From Roseovarius confluentis (GTDB lineage Bacteria; Pseudomonadota; Alphaproteobacteria; Rhodobacterales; Rhodobacteraceae), in NCBI RefSeq assembly GCF_002917925.1, contig NZ_PPFE01000006.1, forward strand, positions 1 through 64,000: DNA of 64,000 bases, read 5' to 3'. Below the pieces are notes generated by a model that searched no databases, had not been told where the DNA came from, and worked only from the letters and a program-made list of their open reading frames with translations. Below are positions 17,288 through 25,672 of the stretch, piece by piece. How positions within the stretch are numbered: position 1 is the first letter of the stretch; each line of letters begins with the position of its first letter. The position numbers were made by a program, and so were the translations under genes.

Positions 17288-18292
17288 TTACGCTGCCGCC
17301 CAGTAGGCTGCCGTCCGCGACTCACCTTTCCGGAATCCTCTTTCGGCCAACCACTTGCGCGCCTGCTCTGCCTCGGATCTTTCAGCGGCGAAAAAGATGT
17401 ACCGGTCGCTTTCGGGGAACGGCAGACCGGCCAGGGCCGACATCGGCGTTTCCCCCTTGCTCCGGATGCACCAGCGCAGGGTGACACCGTCGGGATGCGG
17501 TATCTTCTGAATGTCTTCCGAATGCGGCACGACGATCGCGGCCGCACCCCGCGCGTCGCGCGGCAAGGCGGACAGGATCCGCGCCATGACCGGCATCCCG
17601 GTTTCATCTCCGACAAGCCCAAGCCAGCCAACCGGCGCAGGATAGCCACTCCCGCCCGGGCCGGTCAGGGCGATCTCGTCCCCCGGGCCCACCCGGTCGC
17701 ACCACGTGGTCACACGCCCGCCATCATGTCGAAACACGTCAAAGCTCAGGCGCGTGCCTTGCCGCGTGGGTTCGGCCTCCCGCGTGGTGTAGACCGGCCG
17801 ATGCCACTGGCCGATCCCGCCGGGCCAATCCGTGGCACCCGTTTCGTCCGTCACCGGCCAGGGCGCGCCCGCCGGTCCCATCAACAGACGAAAATGCAGC
17901 GGCTCAGCGGCGAAACGCCCAAGCTCATCGCCCTCGATCACCACCCTGCTGTAGGAGGGCGATATCCGCGTCACCCCGGCGACCCGCGCAAGCGTCTGAT
18001 TGCCGGGCTTTTTTCCGGCCAGATCTTCCTGCCAGTCGGGGACAAGCCCCATACCGGTCAGCCGTTCGACAAGTGTGTCGCGGATCAACTGCAAGCCGAC
18101 CGCATCGGTGGCATCGATGGTGATCGCAGTGTCCTTTCCCCGCGGCTCTACGACAAGACCGCCCGTCATCAGGCCGATGCGAATCCCGTCGCCGTGCGGC
18201 TCGACCGGTCGCTCGGCGTCCTCGGCAAAGACCCTGAAGGCGGCGACGGCGCGTGTGCCGTCAACCGCCAGTATCGCTTTCGCAAACGTCAA
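17288..18292 (-). CDS. Siderophore-interacting protein with N-terminal DUF2218-like domain
   Basis: About 334 residues. The first 85 or so look like DUF2218 (VAAFRVFAEDAERPVEPHGD, then DTLVERL). Then come the FAD-binding and SIP domains of ferric-siderophore reductases: ISPSYSRVVIEGDELGRF, EPTRQGTRLSFDVFRHDGG and WLGLVGDETGMPVMARILSA. Such reductases release iron from imported siderophores with NAD(P)H in the cytoplasm. The start is uncertain; TTG 18292 follows GAGG and lies eight bases after the receptor stop. Located directly downstream of the TonB-dependent receptor, it is probably cotranscribed with it. Confidence 0.85.
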   Translation of the reverse strand: MTFAKAILAVDGTRAVAAFRVFAEDAERPVEPHGDGIRIGLMTGGLVVEPRGKDTAITIDATDAVGLQLIRDTLVERLTGMGLVPDWQEDLAGKKPGNQTLARVAGVTRISPSYSRVVIEGDELGRFAAEPLHFRLLMGPAGAPWPVTDETGATDWPGGIGQWHRPVYTTREAEPTRQGTRLSFDVFRHDGGRVTTWCDRVGPGDEIALTGPGGSGYPAPVGWLGLVGDETGMPVMARILSALPRDARGAAAIVVPHSEDIQKIPHPDGVTLRWCIRSKGETPMSALAGLPFPESDRYIFFAAERSEAEQARKWLAERGFRKGESRTAAYWAAA

Positions 18293-18299
18293 CCTCGCC

Positions 18300-20453
18300 T
18301 CAAAACGTGTAGTCGAGCTGCAGGCCGATCTCTTGCCGGTTGCCCAGCCCCTGAAGGCTCGCGCTGCTGTTCTCGTAGACCAGGTAATCCTCGTCGAAGA
18401 GGTTCGTCGCATAGGCCGTGATCCTGGCCTGATCCCACGCATAGCCCACGTTCAGATCGACCGTGGTGAAGGCGCTGAGCGTGTCCGGCGTCGCGTTGTC
18501 AAAGCGCGATTTCTGCCGCCCGGTATGCTTGACCACCCCGGAAGAGAACCATCCGGTCGGAGCGCCCCAGCGATACCCGACCGCGGCCGTGAATTCCGGC
18601 GCATTGGGAAAGCCGAGACCTGTGTAGTTCACGCCGCCGGTGTTGAAATCCTTGAACTCGGTATGCAGCAGACCGACCGAGGCGAAAAGATCCAGCTTGC
18701 CGGTCGCCGCGTAGTCCAGCTCGAACTCGGCGCCGTAAGATTCGGACTCTCCCGCGTTGACGATGCTGTTGTTCGGAAACAGGCCGATCTCGACCTGCTG
18801 GTCATCCCATGTCTGCCAGAACGCCGTCGCCGAGAAACCCAGCTGGTCCTGCACGAACCGCCCCTGGTAACCCAGTTCGACGACCGTGGAGGTTTCCGGA
18901 TCGAAACGGTACGCGCCAGCCAGGTTGCTCCCGGCGCCGCCGGGGCGGTAGCCCTGCTGCACCACAAGCGATATCCTGTCCTCGTTGGCCAGTTCGCGCG
19001 TCAGGCCCAGCTTGCCCAGGGCGACCACGTCGTCATAGGAAAAGCTGGTCGTGGCGCCGGAAACCACCTGCGTCGTTTCCTGGTCGATATGATCCAGCCG
19101 TCCGCCCGCGATCACCGACCAGCCGGGCGCGAATTCATAGGTCGCCTCGCCGAAAATCGCGGTGTTGTTGGTTTCGATATCGGTCATCTGGTTGATGCCG
19201 ATGGTCAGCGGCTGCGTCGGATCGGCCAGGATTCCGGTGTTGAAGTAGGTGCCGCGGCGATAGGTATCCCGCACCTCGCGGCCGGCATAGGCGCCCAGCA
19301 CCCAGCGCAGACCCTCGCTCTCGTAGTTCAGGCGGAATTCCTGCGTGAAGAGGTCCTGCTGCTGCCCCGCATCGGCCGATGTAAACTCACCCGGGTTGCC
19401 GAAGTTCAGGGACCGCACGTCGGTTTCCGACATCGACACGCTCGTCATCGAGGTAAACTTGAGGTTGGCATTGATTTCGTGCGTGATCTCCAGCCCGAAA
19501 TTGTTCGTGGTGGTATTGCGCACCTCTTCCAGTACCGTCAGCAGGCCCAGCTGGTTTTCCGGCGGAATGCCGAAGAACAGGCTCAAGGCCGCCGAGTTCG
19601 CCTGCAGGACCGGAAAGTTCGGACTCAGCGCCCCGTTGACATCACCGCGGTTGGTCCCGCTGGCCACGATGTTGGGGCTGGTATTGTCATAGGAGTGGGA
19701 ATAGCTGAGCAGCACGCGCGTACGGTCGGTCGGCGTCCACAAGAGTTTGCCGCGCAGCGTGTGGTACTTGTCCTCGCTGATGTCGTCATACCCGCTGAAC
19801 CCCTGGTAGGAGGGATAGTCGATCGAACTGTCCTTATGGTACCACTCACCGCTCAGCCGGATCGCCACGGTATCCGAAACCGGGCCGGTTCCCGCAATGC
19901 CCACGGTTCTACGGTTATCGCTGCCATAGGTCAGACGCATCGCGCCGCCGGGTTCGAACTCCGGGTCCTTGGTCTTGACGTAGACGGCACCGGCCAGCGC
20001 GGCGCGGCCGCTGAGCGTGGATTGCGGCCCGCGATAGACCTCCACCTGCTCGACATCGAAGGTCGAGCGTGCGCCACGGCGCGTGCCCTCGACCGTTTGC
20101 TGGACACCGTCGATATAGAAGGATGCCAGCGGCGCACCCAGCCCCGGCGTCTGGCCTTCGGAATTGACGCCGCGGATGACAAAGCCGGTCAGCGCGCTGT
20201 CCCCGCCCTGAACGTTGGGGATCAGGCCGAACGTGTCCTCGATCGACGCGATTGTGGCATCGTCCAACTGCTCGCCCCGCACGACGCTCAGAGGCGCGGT
20301 ACTGTCCTCGGCATCTGTCGAAGTCCTGTCGCCGTAGATTTCCAGTGTGCCGAGGTCGAACGGAATCTGGCCGTCCTGCGCCTGTGCAGCCGTGACGGCA
20401 AGGATCGATATACTGCTGGTGAAAACCAGCTTCTTGAGCGGGAAAATAAGCAC
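18300..20453 (-). CDS. TonB-dependent outer-membrane siderophore receptor
   Basis: About 717 residues. A signal peptide (LVFTSSISILAVTAAQA) leads to a TonB-box-like LGTLEIYGD. The plug domain follows (FVIRGVNSEG, SFYIDGVQQT, DVEQVEVYRGPQSTLSGR). The 22-strand barrel ends with terminal phenylalanine (QLDYTF), as outer-membrane proteins do. It imports a ferric chelate using TonB energy. GTG 20453 is preferred because AAGGA precedes it; the ATG 24 bases upstream has none. It is followed by the siderophore reductase and preceded by the FecBCDE-like ABC genes. The siderophore is unknown. Confidence 0.92.
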   Translation of the reverse strand: MLIFPLKKLVFTSSISILAVTAAQAQDGQIPFDLGTLEIYGDRTSTDAEDSTAPLSVVRGEQLDDATIASIEDTFGLIPNVQGGDSALTGFVIRGVNSEGQTPGLGAPLASFYIDGVQQTVEGTRRGARSTFDVEQVEVYRGPQSTLSGRAALAGAVYVKTKDPEFEPGGAMRLTYGSDNRRTVGIAGTGPVSDTVAIRLSGEWYHKDSSIDYPSYQGFSGYDDISEDKYHTLRGKLLWTPTDRTRVLLSYSHSYDNTSPNIVASGTNRGDVNGALSPNFPVLQANSAALSLFFGIPPENQLGLLTVLEEVRNTTTNNFGLEITHEINANLKFTSMTSVSMSETDVRSLNFGNPGEFTSADAGQQQDLFTQEFRLNYESEGLRWVLGAYAGREVRDTYRRGTYFNTGILADPTQPLTIGINQMTDIETNNTAIFGEATYEFAPGWSVIAGGRLDHIDQETTQVVSGATTSFSYDDVVALGKLGLTRELANEDRISLVVQQGYRPGGAGSNLAGAYRFDPETSTVVELGYQGRFVQDQLGFSATAFWQTWDDQQVEIGLFPNNSIVNAGESESYGAEFELDYAATGKLDLFASVGLLHTEFKDFNTGGVNYTGLGFPNAPEFTAAVGYRWGAPTGWFSSGVVKHTGRQKSRFDNATPDTLSAFTTVDLNVGYAWDQARITAYATNLFDEDYLVYENSSASLQGLGNRQEIGLQLDYTF

Positions 20454-20513
20454 GGCCAGATGTCCTTCCGGAAGCATTTGAAAAGGAAATGGCTGGCGTA
20501 ACGCTCGCTTTGT

Positions 20514-20528
20514 TGACCAAATTACTCA
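20514..20528. promoter_or_regulatory. RirA-like iron-responsive (IRO) box
   Basis: TGACCAAATTACTCA fits TGA-N9-TCA, the consensus bound by the iron-sulfur repressor RirA in alphaproteobacteria. It lies about 60 bases upstream of the receptor start, in the promoter position. The short consensus can occur by chance; its position before an iron-uptake gene makes it credible. Confidence 0.5.
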
Positions 20529-20590
20529 GGTAGGCCGCGCAAGCAAGGCGATATCATCGCTCGACGACGTTCTTGTATCAAATTAGCAAC

Positions 20591-21403
20591 TTATTCCGGC
20601 AGTATGGAGCGGGGAACACACATTGGCCGCCCGGTCGCGGGGTCCTCCAGCACGTCGACATCCACACCGAAGACTTCGGCCAGGCGGTCTTTGGTCAGGG
20701 CTACGCGCACCGCGCCTTCGGCAACGATTCGGCCGGCCTTCATCATGACCACGTGATCAGCGTGCCGCGCCGCCTGGTCCAGGTCGTGCAGCACCGCGAT
20801 CACGGTCAGGCCGCCTTCATCCACCAGTCGCCGCATCAGGCCCAGTACTTCCAGCTGGTGGCGCAGGTCCAACCAGGTCGTCGGCTCGTCCAGCAACAGG
20901 ACAGGCGCGTCCTGTGCCAGCACCATGGCGATCCAGGCCCGCTGTCGCTGCCCGCCCGAAAGCACCTCGACCGGCCGGTCACGCAGCTCCGTCAGGCCGG
21001 TCTGATGCAAGGCCCGGTCCACCGCCCGCTGATCACGGGCCTGCCACGGGCTGAACGGGCCGCGATGCGGATAGCGGCCCTGCCGCACAAGCGCCTCGAC
21101 GCTCAGGCCCTCGGGCGGCTCCGCCCCCTGCGCCAGCAGGCCCAGCGCCCGCGCGGCCTGCTTGGACCCGAGATCGGCAATCGCACGCCCGTCCAGCAGG
21201 ACCTGCCCCTGAAGCGGCGCCAATTGCCGCGACAGCGCTTTCAGCAGGGTCGATTTCCCACAGCCATTCGGCCCCAGGATCGCAATGAACCGGCCCTTGG
21301 GCAGCGTGACCGACAAGCTGTCCACGATCGGTAACGCACCATAGCCAAGGGTCAGGGCTTCGGCGACAAGACCGGCCTGCGCTTCGGAGGGATCAAAGCT
21401 CAT
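20591..21403 (-). CDS. Iron-siderophore ABC transporter ATPase (FecE/FepC-like)
   Basis: A 270-residue ATPase. Walker A is GPNGCGKST, the ABC signature is LSGGQRQRAW, Walker B is PVLLLDEPTTWLD, and the H-loop is VLHDLDQAARH. FecE-like features include the tail VFGVDVDVLEDPATGRP. It drives import through the two permeases encoded upstream. ATG 21403 overlaps the end of the preceding permease by 11 bases and follows GGAG. A longer in-frame start at 21430 is less likely. Confidence 0.94.
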   Translation of the reverse strand: MSFDPSEAQAGLVAEALTLGYGALPIVDSLSVTLPKGRFIAILGPNGCGKSTLLKALSRQLAPLQGQVLLDGRAIADLGSKQAARALGLLAQGAEPPEGLSVEALVRQGRYPHRGPFSPWQARDQRAVDRALHQTGLTELRDRPVEVLSGGQRQRAWIAMVLAQDAPVLLLDEPTTWLDLRHQLEVLGLMRRLVDEGGLTVIAVLHDLDQAARHADHVVMMKAGRIVAEGAVRVALTKDRLAEVFGVDVDVLEDPATGRPMCVPRSILPE

Positions 21404-22367
21404 TGCGGCGGCTCCAGAGAAGGTATCCAAAGAATGGCGCCCCGATCAGCGCGGTGGCCAGCCCGACAGGCACCTGCACCGGCGCAAGCAGTCGGCGAGC
21501 GGCCAGGTCGGCCACCACCAGCAGTATCGCACCGCAGACCGCGGCGACCGGGATCAGCCGTGCGTGATTGCGCCCGGTCAACGCCCGCGCCACATGCGGC
21601 GCGGCCAGTCCGACAAAGGCGATCGGCCCCGAAGCGGCCACGGCCGCGCCCGCCAGCAAGGCGACGGCCACGATCACCAGCCCCCGCACCAGCTGCACCC
21701 GTTGTCCGACACCGCCCGCCACCCTGTCACCCAGCGCGATCAGGTCCAGCTCACGGGCCGCCAGCCACAGCGCCAGCGCACCCGGCAGGCCCCACAGCAC
21801 GAGCCATTCCAGCTTGACCCAGCGCGCATCCTGCAACGATCCTGCCGACCAGGTGATCGCACGCTGCACCTCAGCGGCCGGACCGAATGCGGCGATGAAA
21901 CTCGCCCCGGCCCCGGCCAGTGCGCCGACCCCCACTCCCACGAGGATCAACCGCAGGGACGACGTTCCCGCCCGCCAGGCAAACATCTGGATCGCCAGCG
22001 CGGTGATCAGCGCACCGGCGAAACTGACGGCGGGCAGAAGGCTTTCGGGCAGGCTGGCAACCTCGACGATCACGATCATCGCGGCCAGGGCCGCACCCGC
22101 ATTGATCCCAAGCAGGCCGGGCTCGGCCAGCGGGTTGCGCAGAACCGCCTGTGTCGCCGTGCCCGCCACCGCCAGCGCCGCCCCCACCGCGGCCGCCAGC
22201 GCCACGCGCGGCAGGCGCAGGGTCATCACGATCGTCTCCGAGACTTGCGACACCTCCACCCCGGCCAGCGCGCGCAGCACGTCCACCGGCGACACCGGCT
22301 GGTCGCCTGCGGCCAGCGCCAGCAGCATAGCCAGCAGCAGTAGGGCACAGAGCACCGCGCCGGTCAT
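21393..22367 (-). CDS. FecCD-family iron-siderophore ABC permease (second)
   Basis: A 324-residue integral membrane protein of the FecCD/BtuC family with about ten helices. LRLPRVALAAAVGAALAVAG and QAVLRNPLAEPGLLGINAGA are the family signature, and GPIAFVGLAAPHVARALTG is the ATPase-coupling segment. ATG 22367 overlaps the stop of the preceding permease (ATGA). It should form a heterodimeric channel with the product of 22364-23356. Confidence 0.93.
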   Translation of the reverse strand: MTGAVLCALLLLAMLLALAAGDQPVSPVDVLRALAGVEVSQVSETIVMTLRLPRVALAAAVGAALAVAGTATQAVLRNPLAEPGLLGINAGAALAAMIVIVEVASLPESLLPAVSFAGALITALAIQMFAWRAGTSSLRLILVGVGVGALAGAGASFIAAFGPAAEVQRAITWSAGSLQDARWVKLEWLVLWGLPGALALWLAARELDLIALGDRVAGGVGQRVQLVRGLVIVAVALLAGAAVAASGPIAFVGLAAPHVARALTGRNHARLIPVAAVCGAILLVVADLAARRLLAPVQVPVGLATALIGAPFFGYLLWSRRNEL

Positions 22368-23356
22368 GCCAAGCCACCCGTGCGACGCCGCGCCAGCCAG
22401 ATGAAGACCGGTGCGCCGACCAGCGCCATCGAGACGCCCACCGGCACGTCCCGCGCCCAGATCGCGCGCGGCAACGCGTCCGCCACCACGACCAGCGCGG
22501 CACCCGCCACCGCCGCGACCGGCAGGATCCGCCGGTAATCCGCTCCCACCGAAAGACGCACCATGTGCGGCACCACCAGTCCGACGAATCCCAGCGGCCC
22601 CGCCAGCGCCACGGCCACCCCTGCCAGGGCTACCACCAGTGCCGCGGATACCAGACGCCAAACGGTCTGCGCCTGCCCGATGCTCCGCGCCACCTCGGCC
22701 CCGAGGCTCAGCGCCGTCACCTGCCCCGACAGCACCAGCGCCAGCCCCATCGGAAAGGCCACGTAGGGCACCAGAGGCAGAACCACATCGAGCGTCCGGC
22801 CACGCAGACTGCCAATCGTCCACTGCCGCACCACGTCCTGTGTCTGCGCGTCCAGCACGAGGATCGCGGCGGTGAGCGCGCCGATGAAACTTGCCACGAT
22901 CACGCCGGCGAGGATCAGGCGCACCGGGCCCGCCCCCGACCGGCCCGCCGACCCCAGCGCCAGCACCAGCGCCGCCGCCAGCGCCGCACCGAGAAAGGCC
23001 AGCCAGACCAGCGCCGCCATCGCGTCGACACCCAGAAAGGCGATGCCGCAGACCACGGCAAAAGCCGCCCCCGCATTCACGCCCAGGAGTCCCGGATCGG
23101 CCAGCGGATTGCCCGTCATCGCCTGGATAATCGCACCGGCAACGGCCAGCGCCGCGCCGGTCAGCAGCCCGGCCAGCAAACGCGGCAGGCGCACTTCCTG
23201 CATCACCAGGCCCGCCCGGTCGGACCCGTCGGCAGTCAAGGCCTTCAACGCCTCCGACCACCCCATATCCGATGCGCCCACGGTCAACGCCCAGAGCGAC
23301 AAAGCCAACAACGCCAGCGCGCCGGGCAGCAGTATCGACCAAAGAGGAAACTTCAA
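22364..23356 (-). CDS. FecCD-family iron-siderophore ABC permease (first)
   Basis: A 330-residue FecCD permease. VRLPRLLAGLLTGAALAVAG and QAMTGNPLADPGLLGVNAGA mirror the second permease, and GPLGFVGLVVPHMVRLSVGA is the coupling helix region. Its start overlaps the end of the binding-protein gene by four bases and its stop overlaps the next permease, so four transporter genes are translationally linked. Two paralogous permeases point to a heterodimer, as in FepDG or FecCD. Confidence 0.93.
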   Translation of the reverse strand: MKFPLWSILLPGALALLALSLWALTVGASDMGWSEALKALTADGSDRAGLVMQEVRLPRLLAGLLTGAALAVAGAIIQAMTGNPLADPGLLGVNAGAAFAVVCGIAFLGVDAMAALVWLAFLGAALAAALVLALGSAGRSGAGPVRLILAGVIVASFIGALTAAILVLDAQTQDVVRQWTIGSLRGRTLDVVLPLVPYVAFPMGLALVLSGQVTALSLGAEVARSIGQAQTVWRLVSAALVVALAGVAVALAGPLGFVGLVVPHMVRLSVGADYRRILPVAAVAGAALVVVADALPRAIWARDVPVGVSMALVGAPVFIWLARRRTGGLA

Positions 23357-24291
23357 GGCGTGCCGATCAGGTATCGCTCGACATCATCCAGAACCGCGTT
23401 GGCGGCATCGAGCCCGCTGAACTCCATCCAGTGGGCGTGATCCACGCGATAGGCACGCTCCGTGTCCACCGCCGGCAGCATCCGCCACAGCGGGTTGCCC
23501 GTCACTTCCTCGAACCGGCCATCGGTGTCGGAATCATTGGTGCCACCGACAATGTAGAACAGCACGTCGCCGTCCAGCGCAGCCAGTTCCTCGAGGTCGG
23601 GACGCTTCATCGACAGGCTGGGGTCATCGGTGGTCTCGTACGCACTACGCTGCACACCGAGTTCGCGCAAAAGCGCAAAGGGCGCGTAGGTCACCGGCGC
23701 ATCCATGTAGACCTGGAAATCCCAGGACGTGATCCGCACCACCGACAGGGTCCGGTCGTGGGGCACCCGCGCCCGCAGGTCCGCCATTCGCGCCTCGAAG
23801 GCGGCAAGCCCGGCCTCGACGGCGGCCTCTGAAACCTCGTTCCCCAACGGCGCAAGCAGGCGATAGAAACCCCGCCAGTCAAGATCGGTATAGAGCAGGG
23901 TCGGCGCAAGCTGGCTGGCCATCGGATGAATGCCCGACGCCATGCTCTCGGACCCTGCAAAGCCCAGGATCAGATCCGGCTGCAAAGCCACGATCGCCTC
24001 CATGCTCGGCTCGGTCACGGCGCCTATGCTGGTCACACCCGCCCTCTCGGCGCGCGCCTTCAATGTCTCGTCACTCATCAGGTCCAGTGGCGCGCCGACG
24101 ACCTGCAACCCTGTATCCATCGCCACGCCCAGTCCGAAACTCGGGTCCAGCACCACGACCCGCTCCGGGGCCGCGTCGAGGCACAGGTTCCCGCCATAGA
24201 TCGCCGGGTCTTCGACCGCGACACCGTCACAGGCCACGGCGCCGCCGACAGACAGGAAAAGGGCGGCAATAACCAAAGATGGAAAACGCAT
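23353..24291 (-). CDS. Periplasmic iron-siderophore/cobalamin-type binding protein
   Basis: A 312-residue class III binding protein (FecB/BtuF fold). The signal peptide is MRFPSLVIAALFLSVGGAVA, followed by Cys. The lipobox is weak (AVAC), so either a soluble or lipid-anchored form is possible. AAPERVVVLDPSFGLGVAMD and EPSMEAIVALQPDLILGFAG are typical of the two lobes joined by a long helix. ATG 24291 has GGAG five bases upstream; the longer frame to 24366 has no signal. It begins the transport operon. Ligand is probably a ferric chelate, given the downstream receptor and reductase. Confidence 0.9.
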   Translation of the reverse strand: MRFPSLVIAALFLSVGGAVACDGVAVEDPAIYGGNLCLDAAPERVVVLDPSFGLGVAMDTGLQVVGAPLDLMSDETLKARAERAGVTSIGAVTEPSMEAIVALQPDLILGFAGSESMASGIHPMASQLAPTLLYTDLDWRGFYRLLAPLGNEVSEAAVEAGLAAFEARMADLRARVPHDRTLSVVRITSWDFQVYMDAPVTYAPFALLRELGVQRSAYETTDDPSLSMKRPDLEELAALDGDVLFYIVGGTNDSDTDGRFEEVTGNPLWRMLPAVDTERAYRVDHAHWMEFSGLDAANAVLDDVERYLIGTP

Positions 24292-24352
24292 GCAGACTCC
24301 GGGATCAGGTGAGTGTCTGGCTTCGGGCAAGGTCTGCACGCGTGGCTGAACA

Positions 24353-24367
24353 TATGCTGCGAGCATA
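24353..24367. promoter_or_regulatory. TATGC palindrome upstream of the ABC transporter operon
   Basis: TATGCT-GCG-AGCATA is a perfect six-base inverted repeat 62 bases upstream of the binding-protein start. Its half-site resembles the TATGCA repeats in front of the adjacent regulator gene. It is a candidate operator for that regulator. Confidence 0.4.
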
Positions 24368-24428
24368 ACCAGGCAATGTCAATCTGATCGCGGTATGCCG
24401 TTCTGGCGCAGCTTGCGATAAACGGCAT

Positions 24429-25499
24429 TCATTCTCCGAAAATCTCGGCCACTGGCCGCACTGCGCCGGGATTGGCTGCACGATATCCCGGAAGGATCTT
24501 GATTGCGCTCGCGAACTCCCGGCTCTGCATGGCGGCGATGACCCGCTTCATGGCTTCCGACGCCAGCAGCGCGTCGCGACAGACGAACACGTAGTCCTCT
24601 GTCACCAGGGGCAGAAACTCCAGGTTGAACCGACGCGCGGCGGCCTCCACGCCGAAGCTCGCATCGGCCATTCCGCTCGCGACATAGGCGGCAACGGCGG
24701 CATGGGTGAACTCGAAGGGCGGATGCCCGCCGCCAATGTCCTCCGGCGTCATGCCAAGTTGCGCAAGGATCTGCTTGAAGAGATGCGCCGTCCCCGAGAC
24801 CGGGTCGCGCGCGACAAAACGGATATCGGGGGTCTTCAGGTCCTCGACGCCCCGAATGCCCAACGGATTGTTGGCCCCGAGCATCAAGCCCATTTCGCGG
24901 GTGACGAAGCTGATCACGCTGTAGCGCTCTCCGGTCAGGAACTCCCGGTTCGCCTCGATCGCCTGCTGACGCAACGGCCCCTGTGGCAGATGCAGCCCGG
25001 CAAGATCGCATTCGCCTCGCTTCAATGCCATCAGTGAGGTTTCGTTGCTGACGTACCGCAGGTCAAAGACCATGTCGCCCTGACTGTCCAGGATGTGCTG
25101 CAACTGTTCCACGGCGAACCCGTGGCTGGCATGAGCACGAATCTCCGTGGTGGCCTGCGGAAGAAATTCCACCAGTTCCGCCTCCAGCTCGTGCACCAGG
25201 TTGGCGAGCTGCGGCATCAGCCGGGCTTGCAGCCGCTGCCCCGCCCAGACCAGCCGTTCGCCGAACGGCGTCAGGCTGGTGCCCTTGCCGCGTTTGCGCT
25301 CCACCAGCGGTGTCTCGAAGAAGTCCGACCATTTCTCGATCAGGTTCCACGCGTGCCGGTAGGAAATCTGCGCCTGCTCGGCAGCGCGCGTGATCTTGCC
25401 GGTGGCGCGGATCTCGTTGAGAAAATCCAGCATGACCATCATCGGCGGCTCGTCTTCAGACTTACGAAAGCGCCAGACGGGGACAATCTCGATCTGCAT
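24429..25499 (-). CDS. ModE-type HTH regulator with periplasmic-binding-fold sensor domain
   Basis: A 356-residue regulator. The N-terminal LysR/ModE-like winged helix (about 15-105) has MVMLDFLNEIRATGKITRAA, QISYRHAWNLIEKW and KGTSLTPFGERL. The C-terminal part (about 130-345) resembles a molybdate/tungstate-type binding fold (PBP-like), with RFVARDPVSGTAHLFKQILA and YVASGMADASFGVEAAARRF. It probably senses a small ligand, possibly an oxyanion, and controls neighbours. It lies between a divergent aldehyde dehydrogenase and the iron transporter operon on its own strand. Ligand and targets are inferred, not shown. Confidence 0.85.
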   Translation of the reverse strand: MQIEIVPVWRFRKSEDEPPMMVMLDFLNEIRATGKITRAAEQAQISYRHAWNLIEKWSDFFETPLVERKRGKGTSLTPFGERLVWAGQRLQARLMPQLANLVHELEAELVEFLPQATTEIRAHASHGFAVEQLQHILDSQGDMVFDLRYVSNETSLMALKRGECDLAGLHLPQGPLRQQAIEANREFLTGERYSVISFVTREMGLMLGANNPLGIRGVEDLKTPDIRFVARDPVSGTAHLFKQILAQLGMTPEDIGGGHPPFEFTHAAVAAYVASGMADASFGVEAAARRFNLEFLPLVTEDYVFVCRDALLASEAMKRVIAAMQSREFASAIKILPGYRAANPGAVRPVAEIFGE

Positions 25500-25512
25500 G
25501 TGGTCTCCTTAA

Positions 25513-25659
25513 TATGCACATCAGTGCATAACTTTAAGCAGTCATTTCGGCTTATATGCAGTAAATATCATATTTTATCAAATGAAAACCATTCCTAAGT
25601 TGAGGGCATGCGGCTTCCAAAGCACGGAGCCGAAGGCTAAATATGAACTTAAATGCATA
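25513..25659. promoter_or_regulatory. Divergent promoter region with TATGCA half-sites
   Basis: TATGCACATCAGTGCATA (25513-25530) is a perfect seven-base inverted repeat just upstream of the regulator start. Further TATGCA/TGCATA half-sites occur at 25555-25560 and 25654-25659, the last just before the aldehyde dehydrogenase ribosome site. The region is strongly AT-rich. It probably binds the ModE-like regulator for autoregulation and control of the dehydrogenase. Confidence 0.5.
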
Positions 25660-25672
25660 TAGTGAGGACGCC

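Noticed and set aside
18000..20501. 833-residue open frame antisense to the TonB-dependent receptor
   Set aside because: Rich in Arg, His and Pro with no domain motifs; the opposite strand encodes a complete receptor. Typical high-GC frame shadow.
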